Shown one piece after another: positions 7,080 to 15,869 of a stretch of DNA of 44,200 nt. Below the pieces are notes generated by a model. That model had not been told where the DNA came from. It did no database searches and saw only the letters and a program-made list of their open reading frames with translations. How positions within the stretch are numbered: the stretch's first letter is position 1; each line of letters starts with the position of its first letter. The stretch covers positions 1 through 44,200 of the forward strand of contig NZ_LATM01000035.1 in assembly GCF_000972495.1 (NCBI RefSeq), in the 5' to 3' direction. Made by a program: the position numbers and the translations under genes. Source of the stretch: Hymenobacter terrenus. GTDB lineage: Bacteria; Bacteroidota; Bacteroidia; Cytophagales; Hymenobacteraceae.

Positions 7080-7508
7080 ATGGAAATTTCGCTTAAAGCC
7101 CTATTTGTAGCAATCTTGGCACTCACCGCTACCGCTTGCGAACAAACTACCAAAACCACTGAAACCACCGATGGCCAAACCACTGTTGTGACTGACAGCA
7201 CCACAATTGAGGGGCCGTCCTCAGCGGCTGAAGCCGGCGCCAAAACCGGGGCGGCCATCGACGAGGCCGCCGCCAAAACCAAATCGGGCTTGCAGAAGGC
7301 CGGCGCTAAACTAGACGCCGCGGCCGATAAGCTGGATGCGAAACTGAAAACCGCCGGCGACAAGCTCGACGCGAAAATGGATGCTGCCGATGCGAAGATG
7401 GATGCTAAGCTCGATGCCGCCGAAAAGAAAATGGACGCCATGGGCAACGCCGCTTCCAAATCGGCAGCGCAAACCAAGGAGAACGTAAAGGAGGCCGCCA
7501 AGGAGTAG
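7080..7508 (+). CDS. Lipoprotein with amphipathic helical repeats
   Basis: A 142-aa exported lipoprotein: the signal peptide ends in TATAC at about residue 17, where Cys would be lipidated. After a Thr-rich linker comes a long alanine, lysine and aspartate repeat region (units like KLDAKxDAA, about residues 65-130) expected to form one amphipathic helix or coiled coil, as in LEA-like or apolipoprotein-like stress proteins. I cannot name the family. ATG 7080 is preferred over an upstream ATG at 7041, because the latter lies inside the shared promoter motif and would spoil the signal peptide. The start SLKALF resembles the lipoprotein at 9379. Confidence 0.8.
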   Translation: MEISLKALFVAILALTATACEQTTKTTETTDGQTTVVTDSTTIEGPSSAAEAGAKTGAAIDEAAAKTKSGLQKAGAKLDAAADKLDAKLKTAGDKLDAKMDAADAKMDAKLDAAEKKMDAMGNAASKSAAQTKENVKEAAKE

Positions 7509-7531
7509 TTCTCGCGTCTTAATCCTCCAAC

Positions 7532-7567
7532 AAAAAGGCCCGTATGCAAGCGCACATGGGCCTTTTT
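7532..7567. terminator. Bidirectional terminator
   Basis: AAAAAGGCCC at 7532-7541 pairs with GGGCCTTTTT at 7558-7567. The convergent genes at 7080 (plus) and 7578 (minus) both end here, and each direction has a U tract. Confidence 0.9.
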
Positions 7568-7577
7568 GCGTTATGCA

Positions 7578-9143
7578 TCAGGCATGAGCCAACTCCAACA
7601 GCACTGCGTAGTACGAGCGGCCCAGCGTGCGGGCCCGCAGCCAGGCGTAGAAGCTAAGCACCTGTAAGTCCTCGCGCTCCTGAGCCAGAAAAGCGGGCAT
7701 GCTGGTTACGCGGCTAATAAAATCGGGACGCCGCTCAGTGGCGGGGTCTTCAATCAACTCACGCACCAGCCCCAAAAACACCAATACCGCATGGTAGGGG
7801 CCACCGACCGGCACGGCTTCGGCGGGTTCTGGCGCATCAGCAAGGGTGGCGGGCACAGCCGGAAACTGCTCGCGCAAGGTGCGCTCAATGGCCCGCACAC
7901 GACTCAGGGCTAGGTCGTGGTTGCCTAGCTCGACTTGGATGAGTGCCTCGCCAATGTTGCGGTTTAGGAGCCACTCCAGGCCCAAGTGCTGCTCCAGCCA
8001 GTGGTCGGTGCGGGCAATGCTGAGCAGGGTTTGGTTGGCTTTGGCAAATTTGCCCTCGGCGAAATAGTGAAACGTGAGCTGGAAGCGAATCGTGAGGTCT
8101 TCTTCGGGAGCGAGGGGCTTGGAGGGGCGCAGCAAGCTTTCGAGCAAGACAATGCTTTCGGCGTTGCGGTGCAGGAAGGCATAATTGGCCGCCAGCAAAA
8201 ACGTAAACCGCGTTCCCAGCTCCCGAAACTGCCGGACGGCGCCCGCCGCCAAGGCCTGGCCTTTCTCCAGGTACGCCACCGACTCGGCAAAGCGGCGCGA
8301 GCGGTAGAGGGCGTGGGCCAGCATGTAGAGCAGTTTGAGCTGATGGCCGCGCTGGGCTGGTGCGAAGCCGTGGCGGCGCTCCATCAAGCTGTAGCACCGC
8401 TCAATGAAGGGCGCGAACGAGGCAAAGTCGCGGCGCACGAGCATGGCGTTCCGGGTAATCGACATGAGCCGGCTCAGCAGCGAGGGCGAGCGGGCAAAGG
8501 CCTCCTGCAAATCATATTCGGCCAAAATGACTTGCAAAATAGAATCGACGGGTACGGCGGCCCGGCCGCGCACGCGGGCTTCGCGCAGGCGTAAGCGCAG
8601 CAGGCTGTCGGCAATGTTGGCCCGCTCCTCTTCATCGGCAGCTTTTTTGTTGAGCCGGTAACGAGGTAGAATTTCGGCCAGCGGCGTGGCGTGGGGCGAG
8701 TCGGCGTATTGAATCTGGAGGTTATACACGGCGTTCAGCTGCTCGTACTGCTCGCTTTCGCGGCCGAGCTTCTCGGCTTTGCGCAACGTGCTCCAGGCCA
8801 GACGCGGAATACCGGCTTCGAATAGATAGTGAGCCAAGGTAAGCTGGCCACGCACCGAGGCGGCGGCTGTAGTGTCGAGCTGGCGCTGACGCAGCAGCAG
8901 GTAGTCGGTGAGGTGGCGCATGAGGCGTTTGCGGAGCGCGTAGTAGGCCACGGCATTAGGCTCGTCCGGGTAGAGCTTAGCAATGAGTTGCGGGGCCGTT
9001 AGCGCCTTCGGCTGCACCAGCAGCGCGTAGAGGCGGGAGTCTTGCCGCCCGGCAGCTTTGCGGCGCTGGCGCTGAATAAATACGCCGAAGTCGCGCCGCT
9101 CGTCAGAGCCTAGGGTTAAAAGCGTCGTGCGCAGGTCGTCCAT
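7578..9143 (-). CDS. Large helical-repeat (TPR-like) hypothetical protein
   Basis: A 521-aa protein without signal peptide. It reads as helix pairs throughout, with TPR-like stretches (for example RLAWSTLRKAEKLGRESEQYEQL, AESVAYLEKGQALA). The N-terminus, with DERRDFGVFIQRQRR and a KLYP segment, looks like a small helical DNA- or protein-binding module, but I cannot assign it. Similar proteins of about 500 aa seem common in Hymenobacter-type genomes (recollection, not checked). TGAATTTG at about 9183-9190 on the minus strand may be its -7 element. It is a single gene between two lipoprotein genes. Confidence 0.75.
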   Translation of the reverse strand: MDDLRTTLLTLGSDERRDFGVFIQRQRRKAAGRQDSRLYALLVQPKALTAPQLIAKLYPDEPNAVAYYALRKRLMRHLTDYLLLRQRQLDTTAAASVRGQLTLAHYLFEAGIPRLAWSTLRKAEKLGRESEQYEQLNAVYNLQIQYADSPHATPLAEILPRYRLNKKAADEEERANIADSLLRLRLREARVRGRAAVPVDSILQVILAEYDLQEAFARSPSLLSRLMSITRNAMLVRRDFASFAPFIERCYSLMERRHGFAPAQRGHQLKLLYMLAHALYRSRRFAESVAYLEKGQALAAGAVRQFRELGTRFTFLLAANYAFLHRNAESIVLLESLLRPSKPLAPEEDLTIRFQLTFHYFAEGKFAKANQTLLSIARTDHWLEQHLGLEWLLNRNIGEALIQVELGNHDLALSRVRAIERTLREQFPAVPATLADAPEPAEAVPVGGPYHAVLVFLGLVRELIEDPATERRPDFISRVTSMPAFLAQEREDLQVLSFYAWLRARTLGRSYYAVLLELAHA

Positions 9144-9314
9144 GACAGCAAATTACGGCGTGAAGCCTTCATCAATCACGTGCAAATTCAGCCACTATTG
9201 CCTGGCACTGCTCAAGCGAACTGGCGCCTGAGCAACCAGAGACGTACCATCTGCAAAGGCATCTGACGTGGTCACTAAAGCCACTTCACGTAAGCTCAGC
9301 GCTATAAAAACTTC

Positions 9315-9344
9315 GGGTTACCTTTCAAGAGCCTGCTGATTAAA
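9315..9344 (+). promoter_or_regulatory. Shared upstream motif, copy 2
   Basis: GGGTTACCTTTCA at 9315-9327 and TGATTAAA at 9337-9344, again nine bases apart, 34 bp before the lipoprotein ATG at 9379. The intervening nine bases differ from copy 1 at 7020-7049, so conservation is restricted to the two blocks. Confidence 0.6.
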
Positions 9345-9378
9345 GTTGTCTTTTCATTCATTTCCTCCTTCCATAATC

Positions 9379-9624
9379 ATGAAAACTTCCCTAAAAACGC
9401 TGTTCGCAATAGCCTTCTTTGGTGCTTTTACAGCCACTTCCTGCTCTGAGAAAAAGGCTGATGATGCCGCTACTGCCACCGAAAATGCTGCTTCTGACGC
9501 CGGCGATGCCATGGGCAATGCCGTAGATAGCGCCAAAGCTGATATCGCCCGCGAGCCCGGCGACACCGCCGTGGTGCAGAACCAGCCGGCGGACAAGGTA
9601 GTGGAAGAAGTGCCCGCCAAGTAG
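9379..9624 (+). CDS. Small alanine-rich lipoprotein
   Basis: An 81-aa lipoprotein. The signal peptide MKTSLKTLF... ends in TATSC at about residue 18. The mature part is short, alanine and aspartate rich (NAASDAGDAMGNAVDSAKADI) and probably helical. It is not a recognised family. ATG 9379 gives a proper signal peptide; an earlier ATG at 9346 lies directly behind the promoter motif. It shares its upstream motif and its N-terminal pattern with the lipoprotein at 7080 and may be a diverged duplicate. Confidence 0.8.
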   Translation: MKTSLKTLFAIAFFGAFTATSCSEKKADDAATATENAASDAGDAMGNAVDSAKADIAREPGDTAVVQNQPADKVVEEVPAK

Positions 9625-9645
9625 AAATAAGTTTCGCTACTTCAT

Positions 9646-9689
9646 AACAGCAAAGGCCTCGCTACTGTAGTAGCGAGGCCTTTGCTGTT
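9646..9689. terminator. 20-bp perfect hairpin after lipoprotein gene
   Basis: Positions 9646-9665 are perfectly complementary to 9670-9689, with a 4-base loop (TGTA). The stem carries GGCCTCGCTAC. There is no long U tract after it, so it may act as an mRNA 3' stabiliser or a weak terminator. Confidence 0.75.
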
Positions 9690-9897
9690 AGAATATTAAT
9701 CATACTGGAGCCGAGAATGACAGCCGGAGTACACTGGCTAATTGAGTAGGTATACCGACCATTACAGTTAAGCTCAATAAAATTTCGGCCTTTTTGCATT
9801 TAGCTCAACCTTGGCTGGGATGAGGGCGTAGAAAGCTCAGAAATAGCAACCCTCCCACCCAACATTTTCAGTCCTTTCACTTCTAATCCTTTCAATC

Positions 9898-10116
9898 ATG
9901 GATATCAACCAGAATAGCGTCAATGACCAAACCGAGTTGAAGGCTCGGGGCAACTGGAACCAGATCAAGGGCGAAGCCAAGCAGAAGTGGGGTAGCCTCA
10001 CCGACGACGACCTCAACTACGAAGACGGCAAACAGGACGAGTGGTATGGCCGCTTGCAAGAGAAAACCGGCCACGCCGTTGAAGACATCAAAAACTGGTT
10101 CAACCGGACCTTCTAA
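9898..10116 (+). CDS. CsbD family protein
   Basis: A 72-aa hydrophilic protein of the CsbD family, small general-stress proteins of unknown mechanism. GNWNQIKGEAKQKWGSLTDDDL followed by a YGRLQEKTG block is the family signature. There is no signal peptide. It is a single gene with its own terminator at 10180, downstream of two probable stress-type lipoproteins. The start ATG 9898 is the only sensible one. Confidence 0.92.
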   Translation: MDINQNSVNDQTELKARGNWNQIKGEAKQKWGSLTDDDLNYEDGKQDEWYGRLQEKTGHAVEDIKNWFNRTF

Positions 10117-10179
10117 TCCCAATCTTTCCCCGATGAAGTAAGGCGCCTTCCTAATCCACTCGCCGCTACTTTTTCAACC

Positions 10180-10212
10180 AAAGCCCCTTCTGGAAACAGG
10201 AGGGGCTTTTTT
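10180..10212 (+). terminator. Intrinsic terminator after csbD-like gene
   Basis: AAAGCCCC at 10180-10187 pairs with GGGGCTTT at 10202-10209, extended inward by TTCTG with CAGGA (one wobble), and T residues follow. Confidence 0.9.
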
Positions 10213-10713
10213 GGCTTTGGGCTGCGGAGTTAGTGGCCCAATACGTACCTCCGCATAGCGCAGGCTAGCCTTCCGTTATTATTTTAAGTAGCTGCTGAAG
10301 AGCCAGCCACTAAGCTGACGCGGCAAAGACGAGTAACACACCTCAAGTTGCTCTAGCCGCTTGCCTCGTCAGACGTCGCTAAGATAGTATACTGAATTAT
10401 AGCACTCATAACACAATTTTAGTGCTGCTTATCCCTATTATCGAGCTGTTGGAATAAGGATTTGTGCCGTTGGTCATTTCGCCTTGACCTGATGTTAGGG
10501 CGGTAAGGGTTGGAGGTCGACCTTTGGCTCGTCAAAAGCACTTCACATATCTGGATGTGAGGACTTTCCTCTTACACCACGCTTCACACCCCATAAGACA
10601 TTATAAGGCATGCCTGCTAAGGAGTTGCACCCTCTCAGCAAAGCCTTTATCTGGACGACTCGAAATCTTTTTCTACCCAAACGCTTCTGAACCAAACTTT
10701 ACATATTTTTCAC
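10213..10713. other. Intergenic region upstream of the protease array
   Basis: About 500 bp without a convincing gene. The short ORFs across it have no family signature, and one runs into the protease frame region. A small inverted repeat, AGCACT at 10401-10406 with AGTGCT at 10421-10426, sits in an AT-rich stretch. The last 30 bases (GAACCAAACTT at about 10688) are similar to the leader before the second protease (about 13530), so they are probably shared 5' UTR. Confidence 0.5.
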
Positions 10714-12870
10714 ATGAAAAAACAAGTAATACTTCAAAGCATAGCTGGTTTAATCAGCCTGCACGCTCTGTCAGCGCAAACGTTGCCAGCACCAGTGGCC
10801 AAATCACAGGGTAGTAAGGTAGGCAAAGAGTTGCTGCAAGTGCAGCAACAATCCCAAAACCGAGGCACCGCTCCAGCAGCTAAGCTAAGCAATTCTAAGG
10901 TCAAGGCGGTCAATAATCTGACTCAGACGAAGGATGGGTTTGTTTATATTGAAGCCGCAGCTGAGCCTGACCAGATACAGCGCTTATCGAAAGACCTTAC
11001 TGCCCTTGGCTTGCAGGAAGGGATTGTGTTGGAACCGCTCATTTCGGGTTGGTTTCCGGTTGCCAATCTAGTGCAGCTCAATGCGCTGAAGAGCCTGCAT
11101 TTTGTTCGGGCCGCTTACCGCGCCGGTTCGGGGGCCGGCAAAGTAACTTCGCAGGGAGATAATACCCAGCGCTCAGCGCTGGCTCGCAGCACCTACAAAG
11201 TCAATGGTAGTGGCGTGAAAGTGGGAGTTATTTCCGACAGCTACAATTTGCTAAATGGCGCCCCTCAAGGCGTGAGAAACGGCGAACTGCCCGGACCGGG
11301 CAATCCGGCGGGCTTCCTGTCCCCGGTTGAGATCTTAAAGGAGCCTACTTTCAACCCCAACTTCCCCCCAAAGGACGAAGGACGCGCAATGGCCGAAATT
11401 GTGCACGACGTAGCACCGGGAGCTAAACTAGCTTTTTATCAAGGAATTGAAGGTGGACCGGCAAATTTTGTGAAAGCTATTGAGGCGCTGGTGAAAGCCG
11501 GCTGCAAGGTTATCACAGACGATATCTACTTCTTCCGGGACCCGTTCTTCCAAGACAGCCAAATCACACAAGCCATCAACAAGGCTACTGCTCTCAACGG
11601 GGTAACGTACACGATACTGGCTGGTAACTTCGGCAGTTTTTCATACGAAAAGCCGTTCAATGGCACTGAGCAAGACGCCGTATTGGGACCAGTACACGAC
11701 TTCAACCCCGACCCCAACGTAGTCGATACCAGACAAGCCATTCGGGTAGCCCCTGGGGCATCCATCGTTGTTACTTTGCAATGGGACCAGCCCTTCTACT
11801 CGGTCACTGGCAATGTCAATAAAGCTGCTACTTCGGACTTAGACATCTTCTTGGTAGATAACGAAGGTAATCGCCTGCTGGGCAGCGATGAATTCAACGT
11901 TGGAGGCGACCCCGTTGAAGTGCTCCAATTCCAGAACCCTACTACGACCGTTCAGACTTATAACCTGCTCATTGAAAAGCCCGAACTAGTCGACGAAAAC
12001 GACCAGCCCGTACCAAATCCGGCCCCTAGCCTGCTGAAGTATATCATCCTCAACGGCCCCGGCGAAGTGGCTATTGACGAGTACGCCACCAATAGCTCAA
12101 CCGTGTATGGCAAGCAGAACGCCCCCTCAGCCATAACGGTAGGTGCGTCGGCTTTCTACAATAAAACGGCTGCGGGAGTGCCCCTCATTAATAACTTCTC
12201 ATCGCTGGGTGGTGCCCGTGTACTGTTCGACATCGCTGGCAACCGTATTTCGCCAGTCGTGCGCAACAAGCCTGAAATCGTGGCGCCGGATGGAGTCAAC
12301 ACCTCCTTCTTTAACTCCGATATCCCTGAGGACACCGATGCGTTCCCGAATTTCTTTGGTACGTCGGCCGCCACGCCGCACCTGGCTGGGGTAGTTGCGC
12401 TCATGATTAATGCTGTCGCTACTCCCACGGCGCCCCTATCGCCACAAGCCATCCTGGGCGCGCTGCTGTTCTCGGCCCAGGACATGGACAACCCAGCCAC
12501 GCCTAATAATTTCGACACCGGGTTTGACTTCCGCACGGGCTACGGCTTTGTGCAAGCAGATAAGGCCATAGCGGCCGCAAAACAATTCCAGACAACCCGC
12601 ACCTCTGCCCTGGCGAGCAAAAATACTAAGCTTAACATCGCGCCTAACCCAGCCGAAACCCAGTTTCAACTCACTTTCACCCGTGATGCGGAAGCGGACA
12701 CGGAAGTTGAGATTTACAACACCTGGGGCAAACTGCTGCAACGCCAGCCCGTGCACGTGCACGCCGGCGAGAACGTGCTCCAGCTCACGCCCAACCTGCC
12801 CGGCGCCGGCAGCTACATCCTCCGTTTGGCCGACCGCCCCGCCGAAAACACGCGCTTGCTCCGACCCTAA
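10714..12870 (+). CDS. S8-like serine protease with T9SS sorting domain, copy 1
   Basis: A 718-aa secreted subtilisin-like protein. The signal peptide ends about ALSAQ. The S8 core shows the catalytic Asp motif VGVISDSYN (Asp 175), the oxyanion Asn in AGN (Asn 305) and the Ser motif GTSAATPHLAGV (Ser 551). The usual HGT motif is replaced by DEGRAM, so Glu 222 stands where His is expected. An insert of about 150 residues (305-465) with a TSDLDIFLVD beta-sandwich-like segment separates Asn from the C-terminal half. The last 80 residues, from APNPAE through GAGSYILRL, form a type A T9SS sorting domain, so export is by Sec then T9SS. It is the first of three tandem paralogues. Whether it is catalytically active is open. 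Confidence 0.9.
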   Translation: MKKQVILQSIAGLISLHALSAQTLPAPVAKSQGSKVGKELLQVQQQSQNRGTAPAAKLSNSKVKAVNNLTQTKDGFVYIEAAAEPDQIQRLSKDLTALGLQEGIVLEPLISGWFPVANLVQLNALKSLHFVRAAYRAGSGAGKVTSQGDNTQRSALARSTYKVNGSGVKVGVISDSYNLLNGAPQGVRNGELPGPGNPAGFLSPVEILKEPTFNPNFPPKDEGRAMAEIVHDVAPGAKLAFYQGIEGGPANFVKAIEALVKAGCKVITDDIYFFRDPFFQDSQITQAINKATALNGVTYTILAGNFGSFSYEKPFNGTEQDAVLGPVHDFNPDPNVVDTRQAIRVAPGASIVVTLQWDQPFYSVTGNVNKAATSDLDIFLVDNEGNRLLGSDEFNVGGDPVEVLQFQNPTTTVQTYNLLIEKPELVDENDQPVPNPAPSLLKYIILNGPGEVAIDEYATNSSTVYGKQNAPSAITVGASAFYNKTAAGVPLINNFSSLGGARVLFDIAGNRISPVVRNKPEIVAPDGVNTSFFNSDIPEDTDAFPNFFGTSAATPHLAGVVALMINAVATPTAPLSPQAILGALLFSAQDMDNPATPNNFDTGFDFRTGYGFVQADKAIAAAKQFQTTRTSALASKNTKLNIAPNPAETQFQLTFTRDAEADTEVEIYNTWGKLLQRQPVHVHAGENVLQLTPNLPGAGSYILRLADRPAENTRLLRP

Positions 12871-12903
12871 TCCGCTGCCCAACGCTTAGGACAAGCATTT
12901 ATA

Positions 12904-12945
12904 TCCCGCCGCACGCTAAGGCCGTGCGGCGGGATTTTGTTTTTT
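12904..12945 (+). terminator. Intrinsic terminator after protease copy 1
   Basis: TCCCGCCGCAC at 12904-12914 pairs with GTGCGGCGGGA at 12924-12934, followed by a T-rich tract. The identical element ends copy 2 at 15685. Confidence 0.93.
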
Positions 12946-12946
12946 A

Positions 12947-13557
12947 TCCCTGGTTGACAACACTTGCGATTCCCGTAATGCCTCACTTGGCTAGCCATAC
13001 ATGCGGAGGTACTGGCAACTGGCGCGCCGCTCATCGAGCAGTAATGGTGGTATCGACTATGCCTAGATGCATATTGCTGGTCACGCTTGATGCCAACTAT
13101 GCTGCGCTCCACGAGCAGTAAGTACCTCTCAACATTCTATCAGTGCGTCGCTTTGAAGGCTTTAATACTGACCTTTGAGATAAAGTTTAAAATATTATTT
13201 CAGTAAACTTTATTAATACATTATAAATACAACACTTCTTAATAATTAAGTAATACATATTTTATTACTGTTAGTCATCGTTCTTATGTCGTTTGAATAG
13301 TTATTCGGGGCGTTGGACACTCTCCATTGTCTGGTCACATGGCTATCAGACAGTTGAATGCAAACTTTGCTTAGTCAAATAATGATTTTTGACAGAACTG
13401 AAACAGCATCTGGTTTCGCGCAATGTCATGCTCAATACGTGGGTCAACAGTCCCGCTCTTATCAGGTAAAACTAGCTCCGAGCATACACCTTAAATGCGT
13501 TTTCACTTAGTTATTCCATACACCAGCTTTGAACCAAACTTCCCTTTCACATTTTAC
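12947..13557. other. Intergenic region between protease copies 1 and 2
   Basis: About 610 bp with no supportable gene. The first 20 bp (through GGTTGACAACACTTG) are duplicated after copy 2. A strongly AT-rich island spans about 13185-13290, unlike anything else nearby. GACCTTTG at about 13170 differs by one base from the -7 element, but the spacing of any upstream TTG is poor. The stretch ends in the shared leader GAACCAAACTT before the copy 2 start. Confidence 0.5.
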
Positions 13558-15651
13558 ATGAAAAAGCAATTAATACTGCAAAGTGTCGCCGGCTTACTTA
13601 GCCTGCACACCCTGTCGGCACAGTCGCTACCGACGCAATCTACCCCTACCAGACCACACGTTGGCAAGCTCGGTCGGGAACTTCAGCAACTCTGGCAAAA
13701 GCAAAAGACCGCTCAGGTGGGCCAAAAGGAGGCGCTGGGTGTGGCCTCACCCAACTCTGAACTGTTGATAGCTGATGGGTACGTCTCGATTGAGGCGTCG
13801 GCCGAACCAGGCCAGGCGCAGGAGTCGTTCAGCAAGCTGGTAGCCCTCGGTCTGAAAGACGGAACCGTGCTGGGTCCCGTTGTATCGGGCAGGCTCCCAA
13901 TTGGCAAACTGGGCCAAGTGAATGCCTTGCCAGAAGTCCGTTTTGTTAACCCAACGTACAAATCATTTACAAAGGCTGGTAAAGTGCTGTCTCAGGGCGA
14001 TAACGCCCAGCGCTCAGCGCAGGCGCGGAATACGTACAAGGTCAATGGTGCCGGCGTGAAAGTGGGCATTATCTCCGACAGCTATAACGTACTGAAAGGC
14101 GCAGCCCAAGGGGTTAAAGATGGGGAATTGCCGGGCGTAGGGAATCCGGAGGGCTTCCTCTCTCCGGTTGAGGTATTCCAAGAGGGACTTGCCGGCGAGT
14201 CTGATGAAGGACGTGCCATGGCCGAAATTGTACACGATGTAGCACCAGGTGCCAAACTAGCATTTCACTCGGCTGCTAGCGTGGCAGATTTCGTAAAAGG
14301 AATATCATCACTCGTCAATGCTGGCTGCAAAGTCATTGTAGATGATATCGGCCTTAGCAGGGACCCCTTCTTCCAAGATGGCCCTGCAACGCAAGCCGTC
14401 AATCAGGCCGTAGCGGGCGGCGTAACCTATGTAGGAGCCGCAGGCAACTATGGTGATCTATCGTACGAGAAGTCCTTCAGCAACAGTAATCAGTTCTTCA
14501 AATTCGGCCCGGCTCATGACTTTAATCCCGACCCCAACATAGTGGATACCAAACAATCTATCACGATTGCTCCCGGTACAAGAATTAATATAATACTTCA
14601 ATGGGACCAGCCATTTTATTCAATTACCGGTAATGCTAGCAAAGCTGCCACTTCAGATCTTGACATTTATCTCCTTGATAAGCAAGGGAAAGTAGTCGCC
14701 GAAGAATTTACCCCCAACATCGGCGGTGATCCATACGAGCGACTTTCGTACACGAACACAACCAGTGCTAACCTATCATTAGACTTGGTTATTGAAAAGC
14801 CAAATCCCGACCCTGGAGCGCCACTAAATCCAAACCCAAATAATATAAAGTATATCATATTCAATGATCCTAGAACAATCAGGATTGATGAGTATGCGAC
14901 AAGAAGCTCAACGGTATACGGCAAGGATAACGCGGCGAACTCTATCTCCGTTGGCGCCTCGTCCTTCTTCAATAAAACAACGGCGGGGGTGCCGCTCATC
15001 AATATCTTTTCATCACTTGGGGGTACCAACGTACGGTTCGACATCAATGGCAACGCCATTTCGGCGCCTGTACGCAAAAAGCCCGAAATTGTAGGCCCAG
15101 ACGGCGGCAATAACTCGTTCTTTAGCTCGGACATTACCCAAGACACCGATACGCAACCGAACTTTTCCGGTACTTCGGCCGCCGCGCCGCACGTAGCTGG
15201 AGTTGTTGCCCTCATGCTCAACGCCAGTCCGGTACAGACGCCCGCAGCCATTAAAACGGCCATCATCGGCTCAGCTATCGATATGGACAACCCGGCGACG
15301 TCGACCTTCGACACTGGCTTCGATTTCCGCACGGGCTATGGCTTCCTGCAAGCCGATAAGGCTGTAGCGGCCGTGACGGGAGGCATCCAAACGACTCGTC
15401 TCGCTAATAATTTAAATGTGGCACCTAATCCGGCCGAAACCCAGTTTAAACTCACCTTCACCCGTGATACGGAAGCGGACACGGAAGTTGAGATTTACAA
15501 TACTTGGGGCAAACTGCTGCAACGCCAGCCCGTGCACGTGCACGCCGGCGAGAACGTGCTCCAGCTCACGCCCAACCTGCCCGGCGCCGGCAGCTACATC
15601 CTCCGTTTGGCCGACCACCCCGCCGAAAACACGCGCTTGCTCCGACCCTAA
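13558..15651 (+). CDS. S8-like serine protease with T9SS sorting domain, copy 2
   Basis: A 697-aa paralogue of the neighbouring proteases with the same architecture: signal peptide ending LSAQ, N-terminal propeptide-like region, S8 core, beta-rich insert (TSDLDIYLLD) and T9SS sorting domain. Asp (IISDSYN), Asn (AAGNYG) and Ser (GTSAAAPHVAGV) are present, and DEGRAM again takes the place of the His motif. ATG 13558 is chosen because MKKQLILQS aligns with copy 1's start; the frame is open to ATG 13495 but that adds an unlikely extension. The insert region is less GC-rich than in the other copies, with codons such as ATA. The last 270 bp and the terminator are nearly identical to copy 1. Confidence 0.9.
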   Translation: MKKQLILQSVAGLLSLHTLSAQSLPTQSTPTRPHVGKLGRELQQLWQKQKTAQVGQKEALGVASPNSELLIADGYVSIEASAEPGQAQESFSKLVALGLKDGTVLGPVVSGRLPIGKLGQVNALPEVRFVNPTYKSFTKAGKVLSQGDNAQRSAQARNTYKVNGAGVKVGIISDSYNVLKGAAQGVKDGELPGVGNPEGFLSPVEVFQEGLAGESDEGRAMAEIVHDVAPGAKLAFHSAASVADFVKGISSLVNAGCKVIVDDIGLSRDPFFQDGPATQAVNQAVAGGVTYVGAAGNYGDLSYEKSFSNSNQFFKFGPAHDFNPDPNIVDTKQSITIAPGTRINIILQWDQPFYSITGNASKAATSDLDIYLLDKQGKVVAEEFTPNIGGDPYERLSYTNTTSANLSLDLVIEKPNPDPGAPLNPNPNNIKYIIFNDPRTIRIDEYATRSSTVYGKDNAANSISVGASSFFNKTTAGVPLINIFSSLGGTNVRFDINGNAISAPVRKKPEIVGPDGGNNSFFSSDITQDTDTQPNFSGTSAAAPHVAGVVALMLNASPVQTPAAIKTAIIGSAIDMDNPATSTFDTGFDFRTGYGFLQADKAVAAVTGGIQTTRLANNLNVAPNPAETQFKLTFTRDTEADTEVEIYNTWGKLLQRQPVHVHAGENVLQLTPNLPGAGSYILRLADHPAENTRLLRP

Positions 15652-15684
15652 TTCGCTGCCCAACGCTTAGGACAAGCATTTATA

Positions 15685-15727
15685 TCCCGCCGCACGCTAA
15701 GGCCGTGCGGCGGGATTTTATTTTTTT
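15685..15727 (+). terminator. Intrinsic terminator after protease copy 2
   Basis: TCCCGCCGCAC at 15685-15695 pairs with GTGCGGCGGGA at 15705-15715, followed by a T-rich run. The sequence is the same as that after copy 1. Confidence 0.93.
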
Positions 15728-15869
15728 ATCCCTGGTTGACAACACTTGCCGATAAAGCTCCCATTCTTCTTTCAGATAGAAGCGCGGTCATATGCCCGCA
15801 AGCACTAGTTTTGCCCCTCGTTTCCAAATAAACCCTTTTTCTAATTTACCTTTTATGTTCTTCTCTGGC

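Noticed and set aside
10524..10814. Plus-strand ORF in the leader of protease copy 1
   Set aside because: It runs into the protease coding region in another frame, and has no signal, motif or codon bias.
12750..12761. Palindrome GTGCACGTGCAC as an operator
   Set aside because: It lies inside the T9SS sorting domain and encodes the conserved VHVHA, so the palindrome is explained by the protein sequence.
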